A DNA stretch of 64,000 nt from JAWLAT01 sp041395325 (GCA_041395325.1 JAWLAT010000009.1:1-64000), one strand, 5' to 3'. Counted from the first letter of the stretch, positions 35,491 through 43,630 are shown. A program made the numbers and translations. The notes: generated by a model from the sequence alone, not told the origin.

Positions 35491-36249
35491 ATGAATCTGC
35501 CCCTGGCCGGACGCCATGCTCTGATCACCGGTTCCAGCCGTGGCGTCGGCCGTGCTGCGGCGCGCGTGTTCGCCCAGCAAGGCGCCCGCGTGGTGCTGCA
35601 TGCCAATCAGGGCAGTGCCGCTGCCGCTGAGGTGGCCGCCGAACTGGGTGACGCCGCACTGGGCGTGCTGACGGTCGATCTGTCGGTGCCCGGTGCCGGC
35701 AGCCAGCTGTTCGCTCAGGCTGATGCCCTCTCGCAGGGCCGGCTGGATGTGCTGGTCAACAACGCCGGCATCTATCTGGACAGCGCGTTGAGCGCCGCTG
35801 ACGACCACTGGCACGCCGCCTGGGCCCGCACCTTGCAGGTCAATCTGCTCGCCGTGGCCGATCTCAGCCGTGCCGCCGTCAACGCCTTTGCCAGCCGCGG
35901 TGGCGGCAGTCTGATCAACATCGCCAGCCGCGCCGGCTATCGCGGTGACGACCGCGACCATGGCGCCTACGCCGCCAGCAAGGGCGCGGTGCTGGCGCTG
36001 ACCAAGACGCTGGCCCGCGGCTTCGGCGCGCAGGGCGTGCTGGCCTACGCGCTGGCGCCGGGCTGGATCGACACCCGCATGGCGCCGCAGAATGCCGCCG
36101 GGCTGGCTGCCGCACAGACCGAGATTCCGATCGGCCGGATGGCCAGCGCCGAGGAAGTCGCCGCCATGTGCGCCTTCCTCGCCAGCGGGGCCTGTGCCAG
36201 CGCCACCGGCGCCTGCATCGACATCAACGGCGCCAGCTACGTGCGCTGA
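35491..36249 (+). CDS. Short-chain dehydrogenase/reductase
   Basis: A 252-residue classical SDR. The cofactor motif is TGSSRGVG, followed by NNAG (about 90-93), a catalytic Ser in INIASRAGY and the YxxxK pair in YAASKGA. Substrate is unknown; the best match in style is 3-oxoacyl-ACP reductase-like enzymes. The ATG at 35491 gives the standard start (NLPLAGRHALITGSSRG). Its stop overlaps the ATG of the YchJ-like gene (TGATG). Confidence 0.92.
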   Translation: MNLPLAGRHALITGSSRGVGRAAARVFAQQGARVVLHANQGSAAAAEVAAELGDAALGVLTVDLSVPGAGSQLFAQADALSQGRLDVLVNNAGIYLDSALSAADDHWHAAWARTLQVNLLAVADLSRAAVNAFASRGGGSLINIASRAGYRGDDRDHGAYAASKGAVLALTKTLARGFGAQGVLAYALAPGWIDTRMAPQNAAGLAAAQTEIPIGRMASAEEVAAMCAFLASGACASATGACIDINGASYVR

Positions 36250-36653
36250 TGGCCAGGTCCCGACCCGCCAATCCGACCCGCGATCGATGTCCCTGCGGCA
36301 GCGGGCAGGCCCTCGCCCAGTGCTGCGGTCGCTGGCATGCCGGCGAGGCCGCGCCGAGCGCCGAAGCGCTGATGCGCTCCCGCTACAGCGCCTTCGTTCT
36401 GGGCCTGACCGACTACCTGCTGCGCAGCTGGCATTCCAGCACCCGCCCCAGCGAGCTGAGTCTGGAAAGCGAGCGCCAGTGGCTCGGCCTGCGCATCGTC
36501 GCCACCGGCCAGCAGGACCCCGACAACGCCACCGTCGAGTTCATCGCCCGCAGCCGCGTGGGCGGCCAATCGGCGCAGCGACTGCACGAACTCAGCCGCT
36601 TCGAGCGGGTCGAGGGGCACTGGTTGTATGTGGATGGAGATCTGCGCGGGTAG
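36249..36653 (+). CDS. YchJ-like SEC-C motif protein (UPF0225)
   Basis: A 134-residue cytoplasmic protein with the SEC-C-type zinc motif at the N-terminus (RCPCGSGQALAQCCGRWHAG). The YchJ core follows: AEALMRSRYSAFVLGLTDYL, RTWHS-like SWHSSTRP, and VEFIARSR..G with HELSRFERVEGHWLYVDGD at the end. E. coli YchJ is similar but has two SEC-C motifs; only one is present here. Function is not established. Translation is coupled to the SDR. Confidence 0.9.
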   Translation: MARSRPANPTRDRCPCGSGQALAQCCGRWHAGEAAPSAEALMRSRYSAFVLGLTDYLLRSWHSSTRPSELSLESERQWLGLRIVATGQQDPDNATVEFIARSRVGGQSAQRLHELSRFERVEGHWLYVDGDLRG

Positions 36654-36754
36654 GCGAGCCAGCTCGCACCGGTGTTCGGCTCATCAGTGGGAGCGAGCTT
36701 GCTCGCGATCCTTGCGGGCTCCGCACAGCGCCCATCGGGCTTGCGATAGCAAGC
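36654..36754. repeat. Three REP-like palindromes after the ychJ-like gene
   Basis: Perfect small palindromes lie in a row: GCGAGC-CA-GCTCGC (36654-36667), GCGAGC-TT-GCTCGC (36693-36706) and GCTTGC-GATA-GCAAGC (36739-36754). The second lies in a context (GGGAGCGAGCTTGCTCGCGA) like pseudomonad REP elements. A direct repeat built on ACACAAAGG follows at about 36760-36790. Confidence 0.6.
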
Positions 36755-36870
36755 GCTTTCAACACAAAGGACACTAGGGACACAAAGGAAAGGCAGTGCA
36801 TTGGAGCGCTTTGGGTTGAATCGGTCAGCGGAGCCCAGATCGAACCTAGCGCCCAGCGCGCCCACCAGCC

Positions 36871-37509
36871 TCAAGCCTGCCGCCGCTCCAGCGCCAGCCT
36901 CAGCGCCAATCCCGTCAGGACGCTGGCCATCAGCCAGCGCTGCACGCCGAGCCAGGTTGGGCGGGTGGCGAACCAGCCGGCGATGGAGCCGGCGGCGCAA
37001 ACGATGGCCAGGTTGACGGTGAAACTGATGGCGATCTGGGTCAGACCCAGGGTGAAGCTCTGCAGCAGCAGCTGACCTTGCGCCGGGTCGATGAACTGCG
37101 GCAGCAGCGACAGATACAGCACGGCGATCTTCGGGTTGAGCAGATTGGTCAGGAAGCCCATCGCGAACAGGCGGCGTGGGCCATCCGGCTTCAGGTCGGT
37201 GCGCGGCGAGAGCACCGATTGACCGCCTGGCTTGACGGCGTTCCAGGCCAGATAGAGCAGATAGGCGGCGCCGGCCCATTGGATCACCTCATAGGCAAAG
37301 GGCACCGCCAGCAGCAGCGCCGTCAGGCCGAAGGCGGCGCAGACCATGTAGAAGCAGAAGCCCAGGATCACGCCACACAGCGAGATCAGCCCGGCGCGGC
37401 GCCCCTGCATGATCGAGCGGGTGATCAGGTAGATCATGTTCGGCCCGGGCGTGAGCACCATGCCGGTTGAGACGAGGGCAAAAGCGGCAAGACTCGTGCT
37501 GGACACCAT
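36871..37509 (-). CDS. LysE family amino-acid exporter
   Basis: A 212-residue inner-membrane LysE/RhtB transporter with about six hydrophobic segments. The family signature is LTPGPNMIYLITRS near the N-terminus, then GVILGFCFYMVCAAFGLTAL and YLLYLAWNA. FLTNLLNPKIAVLYLSLLPQ is also typical. It exports an amino acid or homoserine-lactone-like compound. Start at 37509. It diverges from the MocR regulator, which is probably its controller through the repeats at 37537-37581. Confidence 0.92.
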   Translation of the reverse strand: MVSSTSLAAFALVSTGMVLTPGPNMIYLITRSIMQGRRAGLISLCGVILGFCFYMVCAAFGLTALLLAVPFAYEVIQWAGAAYLLYLAWNAVKPGGQSVLSPRTDLKPDGPRRLFAMGFLTNLLNPKIAVLYLSLLPQFIDPAQGQLLLQSFTLGLTQIAISFTVNLAIVCAAGSIAGWFATRPTWLGVQRWLMASVLTGLALRLALERRQA

Positions 37510-37536
37510 GGTCGACACTCCATTCGGGCGTTCATC

Positions 37537-37581
37537 ATTGCACCGAGTGATAAATCGGTACAATTGAAATATTGCACTCGG
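37537..37581. promoter_or_regulatory. Candidate MocR operator between lysE and mocR
   Basis: ATTGCAC occurs as a direct repeat (37537-37543 and 37571-37577), each joined to an arm of an inverted repeat, CCGAGTG (37543-37549) and CACTCGG (37575-37581). Mixed direct and inverted repeats in a divergent promoter are typical of MocR-type regulators such as PdxR. Confidence 0.6.
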
Positions 37582-37589
37582 AGCAAATC

Positions 37590-38918
37590 ATGAAGGACTA
37601 TCGCGCGATCGCCGATGCGCTGGCTGCCGACATCGCCGCGGGGCGGTTGGCACCGGGCAGTCGCCTGCCGCCGCAACGACAGTTCGCCGACCAGCAGGGC
37701 ATCGCCGCCTCCACCGCCAGCCGGGTCTATGCCGAACTGGCCCGGCGCGGGCTGATAACGGGCGAGGTGGGCCGAGGCAGCTACGTCCGTTCCGCGCTGG
37801 CCACACCGCCGCTGGCGCTGTCGGAACCGACCTTCGCGCCGATCGACCTGGAAATGAACATCCCGCTGCTGCCGCAGGCCAATACCGAACTGGCTGCGGC
37901 ATTGGCGTCTGTGGCGCAAGCCGAGGCGCTGCAGCACGCACTCAGGCCCATCGGCGCGGCGGCCACCCCGCAGGCGCGTCAGATCGCGGCCGAGTTCCTC
38001 GCGCGCGGCCGCTGGCAGCCGGATCCATCAACGATCCACTTCACCGGCAACGGGCGCCAGGCCATCGCCGCGGCGCTGCGGGCGCTGGCCACCCCGGGCG
38101 AGCGCATCGGCGTGGAGGCGCTGACCTATCCGGTCATCAAGGGCCTCGCACGGCAGCTGGGCATCACGCTGGTGCCGCTGGAGATGGACGCGCAGGGACT
38201 GTTGCCGGCGGCGGTTCTGGCGGCGCACCAGAGCGCGCCCCTGCGCGGCCTCTATCTGCAACCCACGCTGCACAACCCGCTGGGCTGCACGATGGACGCG
38301 GCCCGCCGCCAGGCGATGGCCGACGCGCTCGAGCAGACAGATCTGATCGCCATCGAGGACGCAATCTACGCCTTTCTCGCCGACGAGCCGCCGCTGGCGG
38401 CGCTCGCGCCCGAGCGGGTGATCCACGTAGACAGTTTCTCCAAGCGCATTGCGCCCGGCATGACGCTGGGCTACGCCGTCGTGCCCCCGGCCTGCGCCGC
38501 CCGGTTCACCCAGGCCGTCCGCGCCAACGGCACCGCCGCGGCCGGCCTTCCGCTGGCCCTCGGCCTGCAGTTGATGGCCGACGGCGCCGCCAATCGCATC
38601 GCTGCGTTCAAGCGCGACGACGCCACCGCACGCCAGCAAATCGCCCGCGGAGCGTTGGCCGGACTGGATCTGCGCGGAGATCCCCGCGCCTACCACCTCT
38701 GGTTGACGCTGCCGGATCACTGGCGAGCCGAGCGCTTCGTCGCCGCCGCCGCCCGCCAGGGCATCGCCATCGCCCCCGGCAGCGCCTTCGCTGTCGCTCC
38801 GGGTCATGCTCCGAATGCGATCCGGATTGCACTGTCGGCTCCGCCGGTGGATCAGCTGCGATACGGTCTGTGCCAGTTGTACCGACTGATCGTAGACGGA
38901 GATATGGACTTCGACTGA
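37590..38918 (+). CDS. MocR-type GntR/aminotransferase regulator
   Basis: A 442-residue transcription regulator: an N-terminal winged helix (about 1-75; GSRLPPQRQFADQQGIAAST, RVYAELARRGLITGEVGRGS) fused to a fold-type I aminotransferase-like domain (about 110-440). The PLP lysine lies in DSFSKRIAPGMTLGY, and the cofactor region includes QPTLHNPLGCTMD and IEDAIYAFL. PLP or an amino-acid aldimine is the expected effector. It diverges from a LysE exporter, so it likely controls amino-acid export. A transposon is inserted just after its stop codon. Confidence 0.93.
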   Translation: MKDYRAIADALAADIAAGRLAPGSRLPPQRQFADQQGIAASTASRVYAELARRGLITGEVGRGSYVRSALATPPLALSEPTFAPIDLEMNIPLLPQANTELAAALASVAQAEALQHALRPIGAAATPQARQIAAEFLARGRWQPDPSTIHFTGNGRQAIAAALRALATPGERIGVEALTYPVIKGLARQLGITLVPLEMDAQGLLPAAVLAAHQSAPLRGLYLQPTLHNPLGCTMDAARRQAMADALEQTDLIAIEDAIYAFLADEPPLAALAPERVIHVDSFSKRIAPGMTLGYAVVPPACAARFTQAVRANGTAAAGLPLALGLQLMADGAANRIAAFKRDDATARQQIARGALAGLDLRGDPRAYHLWLTLPDHWRAERFVAAAARQGIAIAPGSAFAVAPGHAPNAIRIALSAPPVDQLRYGLCQLYRLIVDGDMDFD

Positions 38919-38925
38919 GTCGCGA

Positions 38926-38933
38926 GTTAAATC
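38926..38933. repeat. Target-site duplication, left copy
   Basis: GTTAAATC directly precedes the left inverted end and is repeated exactly at 43631-43638 after the right end. Eight bases is the ISL3-family duplication length. It lies eight bases beyond the mocR stop codon. Confidence 0.9.
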
Positions 38934-38959
38934 GGCTATCCGGATTGTGCTGTGGGTTC
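38934..38959 (+). repeat. Transposon left inverted repeat
   Basis: Begins GGCTATCCGGATT and continues to TGTGGGTTC. Further TGTGGG motifs at about 38995-39000 and 39040-39045 look like subterminal transposase sites. Confidence 0.9.
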
Positions 38960-39216
38960 GCGATGCCGTCCGGAGACTGCTATCGACGTCAGTCTGTGGG
39001 ATCAGCCACCTGTGGCTCTCGGCGTCGCGTGGAGCAAGATGTGGGACACCGATGATCGGCGACTCTTTGCATCAGCGTCCCTCAGCCGAGGGTGTGGTTT
39101 GCAACAGAGGCAGACCTGGTGCCCGACGGCCGAATCGAGCGTAGACTTTCGATACAACGCCCGAACTCCAGCGGCTGTCGATGGCATTTCCCTTCGGGCG
39201 ACAAAAGGGAGAAGAC

Positions 39217-40410
39217 ATGAAACGAACCGGGGGTTTTTGGTTTGCAATGGTTGTGGTGGGAGTCGCCTCAGCGTCCCAGGCTTGGGCAACCAATTATGGG
39301 GATCTGTGCAAGGACATTCTTCAGCACGGCATCTACGAAGTGGCTGTCAGCGACACCAGCCACTATGAGTCGATCTCATCGTCTCGGGCTGCGTGTTCGG
39401 AAAAAGGATTGAAGATCCTCACCAAACTCGTACTCGAAGGCGTTCCCATCGAAGGCGGGTTCAACCAGCACAAGAGCAACTGCGAGAATCTCAGCGCCAC
39501 GAAAACAGTTCACGATCAAGATTTCGCGTTCTTGAGGAAGGCCTCACAAATCATTGTGGATGCGTGGTCCGCTTGTATGAAAGACAGAACCTACAGCAGC
39601 CCTGTTCGATTCGGAGCCAAGCAAGAAAGCGATTTGAGGACAGTGGAGCTCCGGCTTACGTACCAGGCGCTTGGGGGCACGGCCTCACCGAAGCCTCTGG
39701 CTGCAACGATCACCTATCCGTCGAAAGCATTTGTGGATCGATCCTGTCAGTGTGTGGCTCCAAAAACTACCGAGGCGTCCGATGGTCGCTGTGCGGTCGA
39801 GGGGTCCGAGATTAGGGTGACCGTTCCTCACGGGGCGGAGGCCGTCATTGAATGCGGCAGGAATACGCCTGACGACTTCACGATCAACCTTGCAACGGAG
39901 CAGCACGGAAGCTACCAGACTGAACTGAGCGGACTGGATCTTGCTCCGCGCATTAATGCGCGCGCCGATATCCTGCCTCAAGCCTGCAGAGAAGGAGGCC
40001 GCGCGAACAGCCGAACAACGGAGGGCACCAAGCTCTTGCAGGTCGAGCTTTGGAACGTCTCGGACACTCCGGTATTGCACATAAGGTCTGATCGCTACGG
40101 TCGGGATCAGTTGGTCACGCTGCCGCGTGAGAACGGGGCCAAAATTGAAAAGCTCGCAGCCAACTACCCAGTCCAAAACCCCAAGAGCATTGTTATTTCA
40201 ACCGCATACGGGAGCAGGAGCAATGGGGTATCGCTGACGGTAGGCGCATCCGAGAATCGAGTTGAAACGCTGCTCTTACGTGCCCCCGGGAACGCCAATT
40301 GCTACCAGGAAGGCAACTACAGCACCTATTTCCTCAATGACGTGGATGTGCTCTTCACACGCAGGGACTGGACGCCGTGGAGTGTTGAAACCTCGAGCAG
40401 AGGCATGTAG
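39217..40410 (+). CDS. Transposon cargo: Cys-rich secreted protein, unknown
   Basis: A 397-residue exported protein I do not recognise. Start at 39217 after GGAGAAGAC; signal peptide GFWFAMVVVGVASASQAWA. The mature N-terminal part (about 25-120) is helical with spaced Cys residues (YGDLCKDILQHGIYE, SSRAACSEKG, HKSNCENLSA, DAWSACMKDR). The rest appears beta-rich (VELRLTYQALGG, IRVTVPHGAEAVIECGRN) with several more Cys, suggesting disulfides and an extracytoplasmic place of action. It is 107 bases before the protease gene in the same direction, so the two may form an operon. GC is about 50-55%, lower than the chromosome. A partner or substrate of the protease is a possible role, by position only. 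Confidence 0.8.
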   Translation: MKRTGGFWFAMVVVGVASASQAWATNYGDLCKDILQHGIYEVAVSDTSHYESISSSRAACSEKGLKILTKLVLEGVPIEGGFNQHKSNCENLSATKTVHDQDFAFLRKASQIIVDAWSACMKDRTYSSPVRFGAKQESDLRTVELRLTYQALGGTASPKPLAATITYPSKAFVDRSCQCVAPKTTEASDGRCAVEGSEIRVTVPHGAEAVIECGRNTPDDFTINLATEQHGSYQTELSGLDLAPRINARADILPQACREGGRANSRTTEGTKLLQVELWNVSDTPVLHIRSDRYGRDQLVTLPRENGAKIEKLAANYPVQNPKSIVISTAYGSRSNGVSLTVGASENRVETLLLRAPGNANCYQEGNYSTYFLNDVDVLFTRRDWTPWSVETSSRGM

Positions 40411-40517
40411 CGGCGGTGGGTGTGCGGGCGGTCCTAGTGTCCGCTCGCTCTCAAATTGCTCACGGTGCAGGATTGGAGCGGCTGCCGTTTGAAGGCCGTT
40501 GTGATGGAGGGACAACC

Positions 40518-41549
40518 ATGAAGCGCGTCGTTAAAGCGGGCGTGGCAGCTCTTGCCTGCCTGTGTGCGGGGTCGGTGGCCGCTGCGGGGAACGACTCCGT
40601 GGGGAGGTCGAGTCAACAGGCGTCTTGCTTTGGGGATTGCGTGGTGCCCTCACTGCGCGAGCAGGAGGGCATGCGCGCATGGGCGGAAGAAGGCTACACG
40701 CTGCGCGATGTCGCGATCTTTCTGGATGAGCAGGGCAACGACCCCCGAACCCTGGTGACGCCTGAAGATGACTTGCCGGGCTTGGGGATCATCAAGGCCT
40801 ATGCCCCGGTGGGCGACAAGAAGCAATTCTCAGGAATTGGCACTGCGACGTTAATCAACGAATGTTTAATTATCACAAATAAACATGTGGTTTCTGATGA
40901 GACGTCTAATCTTACAAATTTTATTTTCGAAGCCGGCATTCAACAAAAAGCAGTTGGCGTTAACCCACAAAACGCAAGCTACGCTCACATTATTGAATCT
41001 GGAAACTACAATGATAATGATAACTCTACATTTCATGAGGACTGGGCTATTTTAAAAATAGATAGAAATTTAGGCGAAGAATTTGGCTATCAAGAACCTC
41101 TATTTTTACCAGAAAGTGATGCTACAAAACTACAAAACCTAACCAGCTCTGGAATTATTGAAGATGATTTGGATCCATTATTTATAACAGATGGCAATAT
41201 TAGTTTAAAAAAACACTCCAATTGTTCTGCTAAAGGTTTTGATGAGAATGTTAGATTCCCTGACCAAGAAAGCGATGGTACGATCTTTACGGGTGGAATG
41301 ATGACCAATTGCTCTTCTATGCCAGGATCTTCTGGAGGCTCTGTCAGTATAAAACGAAACGGCAAAACTCGAATGATTGGGGTTACGAGAAATGGGTATA
41401 CTCGCGAAAAAGAAAGAAAATGGGACTACATAAATACTAATGTATACGTGCCATTTATTTCTAAACCAACTACTGTTACAAATTCTCTTACTCAAGAAAG
41501 ACTAGAGCGCATCATTAGAGAACATCCTTGCACTATCGGAACCCCTTGA
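40518..41549 (+). CDS. Transposon cargo: secreted trypsin-like serine protease with mid-gene GC break
   Basis: A 343-residue S1-type protease. Start at 40518 after GGAGGGAC; signal peptide VVKAGVAALACLCAGSVAAA. A pro-region or N-terminal domain (about 25-95) precedes the catalytic domain. The triad is His123 in LIITNKHVVS, Asp175 in FHEDWAILKID and Ser272 in MPGSSGGSV, each in its usual context. Paired Cys residues (for example HSNCSA, TNCSSM, EHPCTIG) suggest disulfides. From about 40845 to the stop the DNA is strongly AT-rich (two 60-base blocks counted at 33% and 27% GC), against 65% near 40650. The frame is open throughout, and the break lies just before the catalytic His. The protease half appears to come from a low-GC donor. 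Confidence 0.9.
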   Translation: MKRVVKAGVAALACLCAGSVAAAGNDSVGRSSQQASCFGDCVVPSLREQEGMRAWAEEGYTLRDVAIFLDEQGNDPRTLVTPEDDLPGLGIIKAYAPVGDKKQFSGIGTATLINECLIITNKHVVSDETSNLTNFIFEAGIQQKAVGVNPQNASYAHIIESGNYNDNDNSTFHEDWAILKIDRNLGEEFGYQEPLFLPESDATKLQNLTSSGIIEDDLDPLFITDGNISLKKHSNCSAKGFDENVRFPDQESDGTIFTGGMMTNCSSMPGSSGGSVSIKRNGKTRMIGVTRNGYTREKERKWDYINTNVYVPFISKPTTVTNSLTQERLERIIREHPCTIGTP

Positions 41550-41614
41550 GAAGGGCGCCGAACATCAAGCTTTTGCGCATTACCGCCCAAGAGAATTTCC
41601 GCAGATCGGCGCGT

Positions 41615-42073
41615 CTACGGTTCCAGGCAGTCCCGCACAGCGCGCAGGGCCCGTTTCGCATGTCGGTTGCGAATGTCCAAATGATCCCAGCACTGCGACC
41701 ACGCCTGCAGGCCGGAAGGATCATCTTCGGAGCTGGCCAGGACCTCTTCCAGCATGCTGTAGCAGTCCAGCGGGCCGCTTACGGAACGGCGCGGCTTGAA
41801 GAACGAGTAAGGCGAAAAGACAATCAGTTGCGCCTCGACCGCCGAGCCACTGCCAAGTTGCTTGAGAAACTCATAGTCAGGTGTCTGAGAAGACCATTCC
41901 TCGACAGCTTTGATATGTGCCCGTACCGCGTCAAGCCTGCTCCCCCAAGGTTGGCCGGAGCACGTCGCCGCAAAACGCTTGCCCGGCAATTCAGGCATCT
42001 GCTGCTCTTGTGCCAATGAAGGCCGCAAGGTGAGCAACAGGGCAAAAGCCGCAACCACGCGAGCAAGCTTCAT
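41615..42073 (-). CDS. Transposon cargo: small secreted protein, unknown
   Basis: A 152-residue exported protein, not recognised. The signal peptide is KLARVVAAFALLLTLRPSLA (start 42073). Four Cys residues (ATCSGQPWGS, LDCYSMLEEV, WSQCWDHLD, VRDCLEP) suggest two disulfides in a helical domain. It is convergent with the protease gene (66 bases between stops) and reads the same way as the transposase, 83 bases downstream of that gene. A protease inhibitor or immunity-like role would fit the setting but has no sequence support. Confidence 0.72.
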   Translation of the reverse strand: MKLARVVAAFALLLTLRPSLAQEQQMPELPGKRFAATCSGQPWGSRLDAVRAHIKAVEEWSSQTPDYEFLKQLGSGSAVEAQLIVFSPYSFFKPRRSVSGPLDCYSMLEEVLASSEDDPSGLQAWSQCWDHLDIRNRHAKRALRAVRDCLEP

Positions 42074-42156
42074 GCTGCGCTTGCTCTCGCGCACCGCAGG
42101 ACCGTGCATCAATGCGTGTGAACACACCATACCATCTGCTTGGTCGAACACGGCCA

Positions 42157-43500
42157 TCAATCCTCGAAGTATCCCGTGTTCAGGAGTTCGACGAGCATCG
42201 GGATGTGTGCACCGTACTCGATCGTGCGGCGCTGTATGCGCACCGGACGCGAGAGTTCCCTCGAAGTCATGTACTTCATGACCATTCCCGCATCATCCGG
42301 ATCGGGCGCGGGTTCCAGCACCTGCACCGATCCTGCCTTGCGCGCCTTGGGGTCGTAGAGCATGCGTGCGCGAATGACATCGAAGCTGTAGCCGCGGCCC
42401 ATACGGTTCATCCCCTTGGCGAGCCCGTTCACTGCTTCAGTATAGGCGTTGGTGATCGGCTGCTCGAAGTAGGCGAAGATCTCGTCGTACCAGTTGGTCA
42501 TCGCTGAGAGCAGGTCCTTGAAGACCGCCTTCATTTCCGGGGTCACGTTGCCCAACCAGACCGTGAAGGCGTCTTCCGCTGCCGAGCGGTTCTCATGGTC
42601 CCAGATCGCCATGAACCCCTCCTTGAGCGCGTGGGCTTCGCTCAGTTCCGGAAATCGCCGCAGCCACTCCAGCAGCGTCGCCATCGATTGCGGCTTGAGA
42701 TTGTGCTGACGCTTGAGCAGCAGGAATCGTTCATCCTTGAGCTTGAGCCGCTGGCGTTCCGGCAATGTCTTGCGCAGGCGCTTCCTGAGCTTCTCCAGCG
42801 CTTCGTTCGCCATGCGCTGGATGTGGAATCGATCCACAACAATCCGCGCCTCGGGCAAGGTGGCGCGCACGACCTGGCGGTAGACGTGGTACATGTCCAT
42901 GGCCACCCACTCCACGCGATCCCGGTCGCGAAGCAGCTTGAAGTAGGCCAACAGGTCGGGCTTTCTCCGGCTCTCGAGCATGTCGAACACAGTCTGGTGC
43001 TCGATGTTCGTGATCATTGCCCGGTAGTCACCGATGATCTTGATCTCGTCGATGCCCAGGAAGCGAGGCGTCACGAATCGAATGGTGGCCTGCAGTTCGT
43101 CGACGAGATCGGCGAAAATCTGCCGAACGGTTTTCTCATCCATGGCCACGCGGCGAGCTACCGCCGCAAACGTTTCCCGGAAGCACGCAGAGCGCACGTA
43201 GGCGACCAGGCGAGTCGTCGCGAAGCGCTTGCCGTCCAGGTCCGGGATCGGGTCAAACAGCGTCTTGCCGCATCCCTGACACCGATAGCGCCTTCGATTC
43301 ACCCTGATCTCGACGGACTTTCCGTGGGTAGGTGTGTCGCGATAATGCTGTTCGTGCGTTCCGTGACCGTGGAGCCGAGTACCACCGCACTCGGGACAGG
43401 TCGTAGGCAGATAGCGCCCTTCGGCCACGATGAGGTAGGCATTCTCCGTTGAGCCCACCGAAAGCACCTTCAGACCAGGGAGCTGGAGGATGTCCGTCAT
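42157..43500 (-). CDS. ISL3 family transposase
   Basis: A 447-residue DDE transposase, full length for ISL3. An N-terminal zinc finger (CPECGGTRLHGHG with RCQGCGKTLFD) and helix-turn-helix (AVARRVAMDEKTVRQIFADL) are followed by the catalytic domain. The acidic residues lie in FLGIDEIKI, RIVVDRFHIQRMANEAL and AYTEAVNGLAKGMNRMGRGY. No frameshift or stop is seen, so the enzyme is probably active. ATG 43500 is preferred over the in-frame 43512. It lies at the right end and reads inward; three copies of a 17-base motif lie between its start and the right terminus. Confidence 0.95.
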   Translation of the reverse strand: MTDILQLPGLKVLSVGSTENAYLIVAEGRYLPTTCPECGGTRLHGHGTHEQHYRDTPTHGKSVEIRVNRRRYRCQGCGKTLFDPIPDLDGKRFATTRLVAYVRSACFRETFAAVARRVAMDEKTVRQIFADLVDELQATIRFVTPRFLGIDEIKIIGDYRAMITNIEHQTVFDMLESRRKPDLLAYFKLLRDRDRVEWVAMDMYHVYRQVVRATLPEARIVVDRFHIQRMANEALEKLRKRLRKTLPERQRLKLKDERFLLLKRQHNLKPQSMATLLEWLRRFPELSEAHALKEGFMAIWDHENRSAAEDAFTVWLGNVTPEMKAVFKDLLSAMTNWYDEIFAYFEQPITNAYTEAVNGLAKGMNRMGRGYSFDVIRARMLYDPKARKAGSVQVLEPAPDPDDAGMVMKYMTSRELSRPVRIQRRTIEYGAHIPMLVELLNTGYFED

Positions 43501-43507
43501 ACACAGA

Positions 43508-43569
43508 CCCACACTAGAATCTGGTTTTTAGGCTAGCATGGCATTGATGCGCCCCACACCGGAGTCCGG
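43508..43569 (-). repeat. Two subterminal copies of the transposon end motif
   Basis: The 17-mers CCCACACTAGAATCTGG (43508-43524) and CCCACACCGGAGTCCGG (43553-43569) resemble the core of the right end, CCCACACTCAAATCCGG (43608-43624), all in the same orientation. They are likely transposase binding sites and overlap the transposase promoter region, so they could allow self-repression. Confidence 0.7.
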
Positions 43570-43604
43570 GTTTTGAGGCGAGGTTGACGCGCGGGCGAGC
43601 GGCA

Positions 43605-43630
43605 GATCCCACACTCAAATCCGGATAGCC
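43605..43630 (-). repeat. Transposon right inverted repeat
   Basis: The complement begins GGCTATCCGGATT and continues to GTGTGGGATC, pairing with the left end at 38934-38959. The right target duplication GTTAAATC follows at 43631-43638. Confidence 0.9.

Larger units (their letters stand above)
38934..43630. mobile_element. ISL3-family transposon with three secreted-protein cargo genes
   Basis: A 4697-base element. Its 26-base ends (38934-38959 and 43605-43630) are inverted repeats, identical for the first 13 bases (GGCTATCCGGATT) and matching at 21 of 26 positions. They are flanked by the exact 8-base duplication GTTAAATC. The transposase (42157-43500) is intact and lies at the right end. 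Three cargo genes, at 39217, 40518 and 41615, all encode proteins with signal peptides. Joining the flanks restores a single target between mocR and the TPR gene at 43674. Composition is mosaic: cargo at about 50-55% GC, one portion near 30%, against about 65% outside. The match of ends, duplication length and transposase family makes the boundaries firm. Confidence 0.92.

Noticed and set aside
40845..41549. AT-rich protease half as an assembly chimera
   Set aside because: The reading frame, triad and Cys pattern continue across the change, and the enclosing transposon has matching ends and duplication, so an artefact is unlikely though not excluded.
42074..42156. Left end of an ordinary IS directly after the transposase stop
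   Set aside because: No inverted end or duplication was found there; the true left end with matching duplication lies at 38934, which led to the larger transposon.
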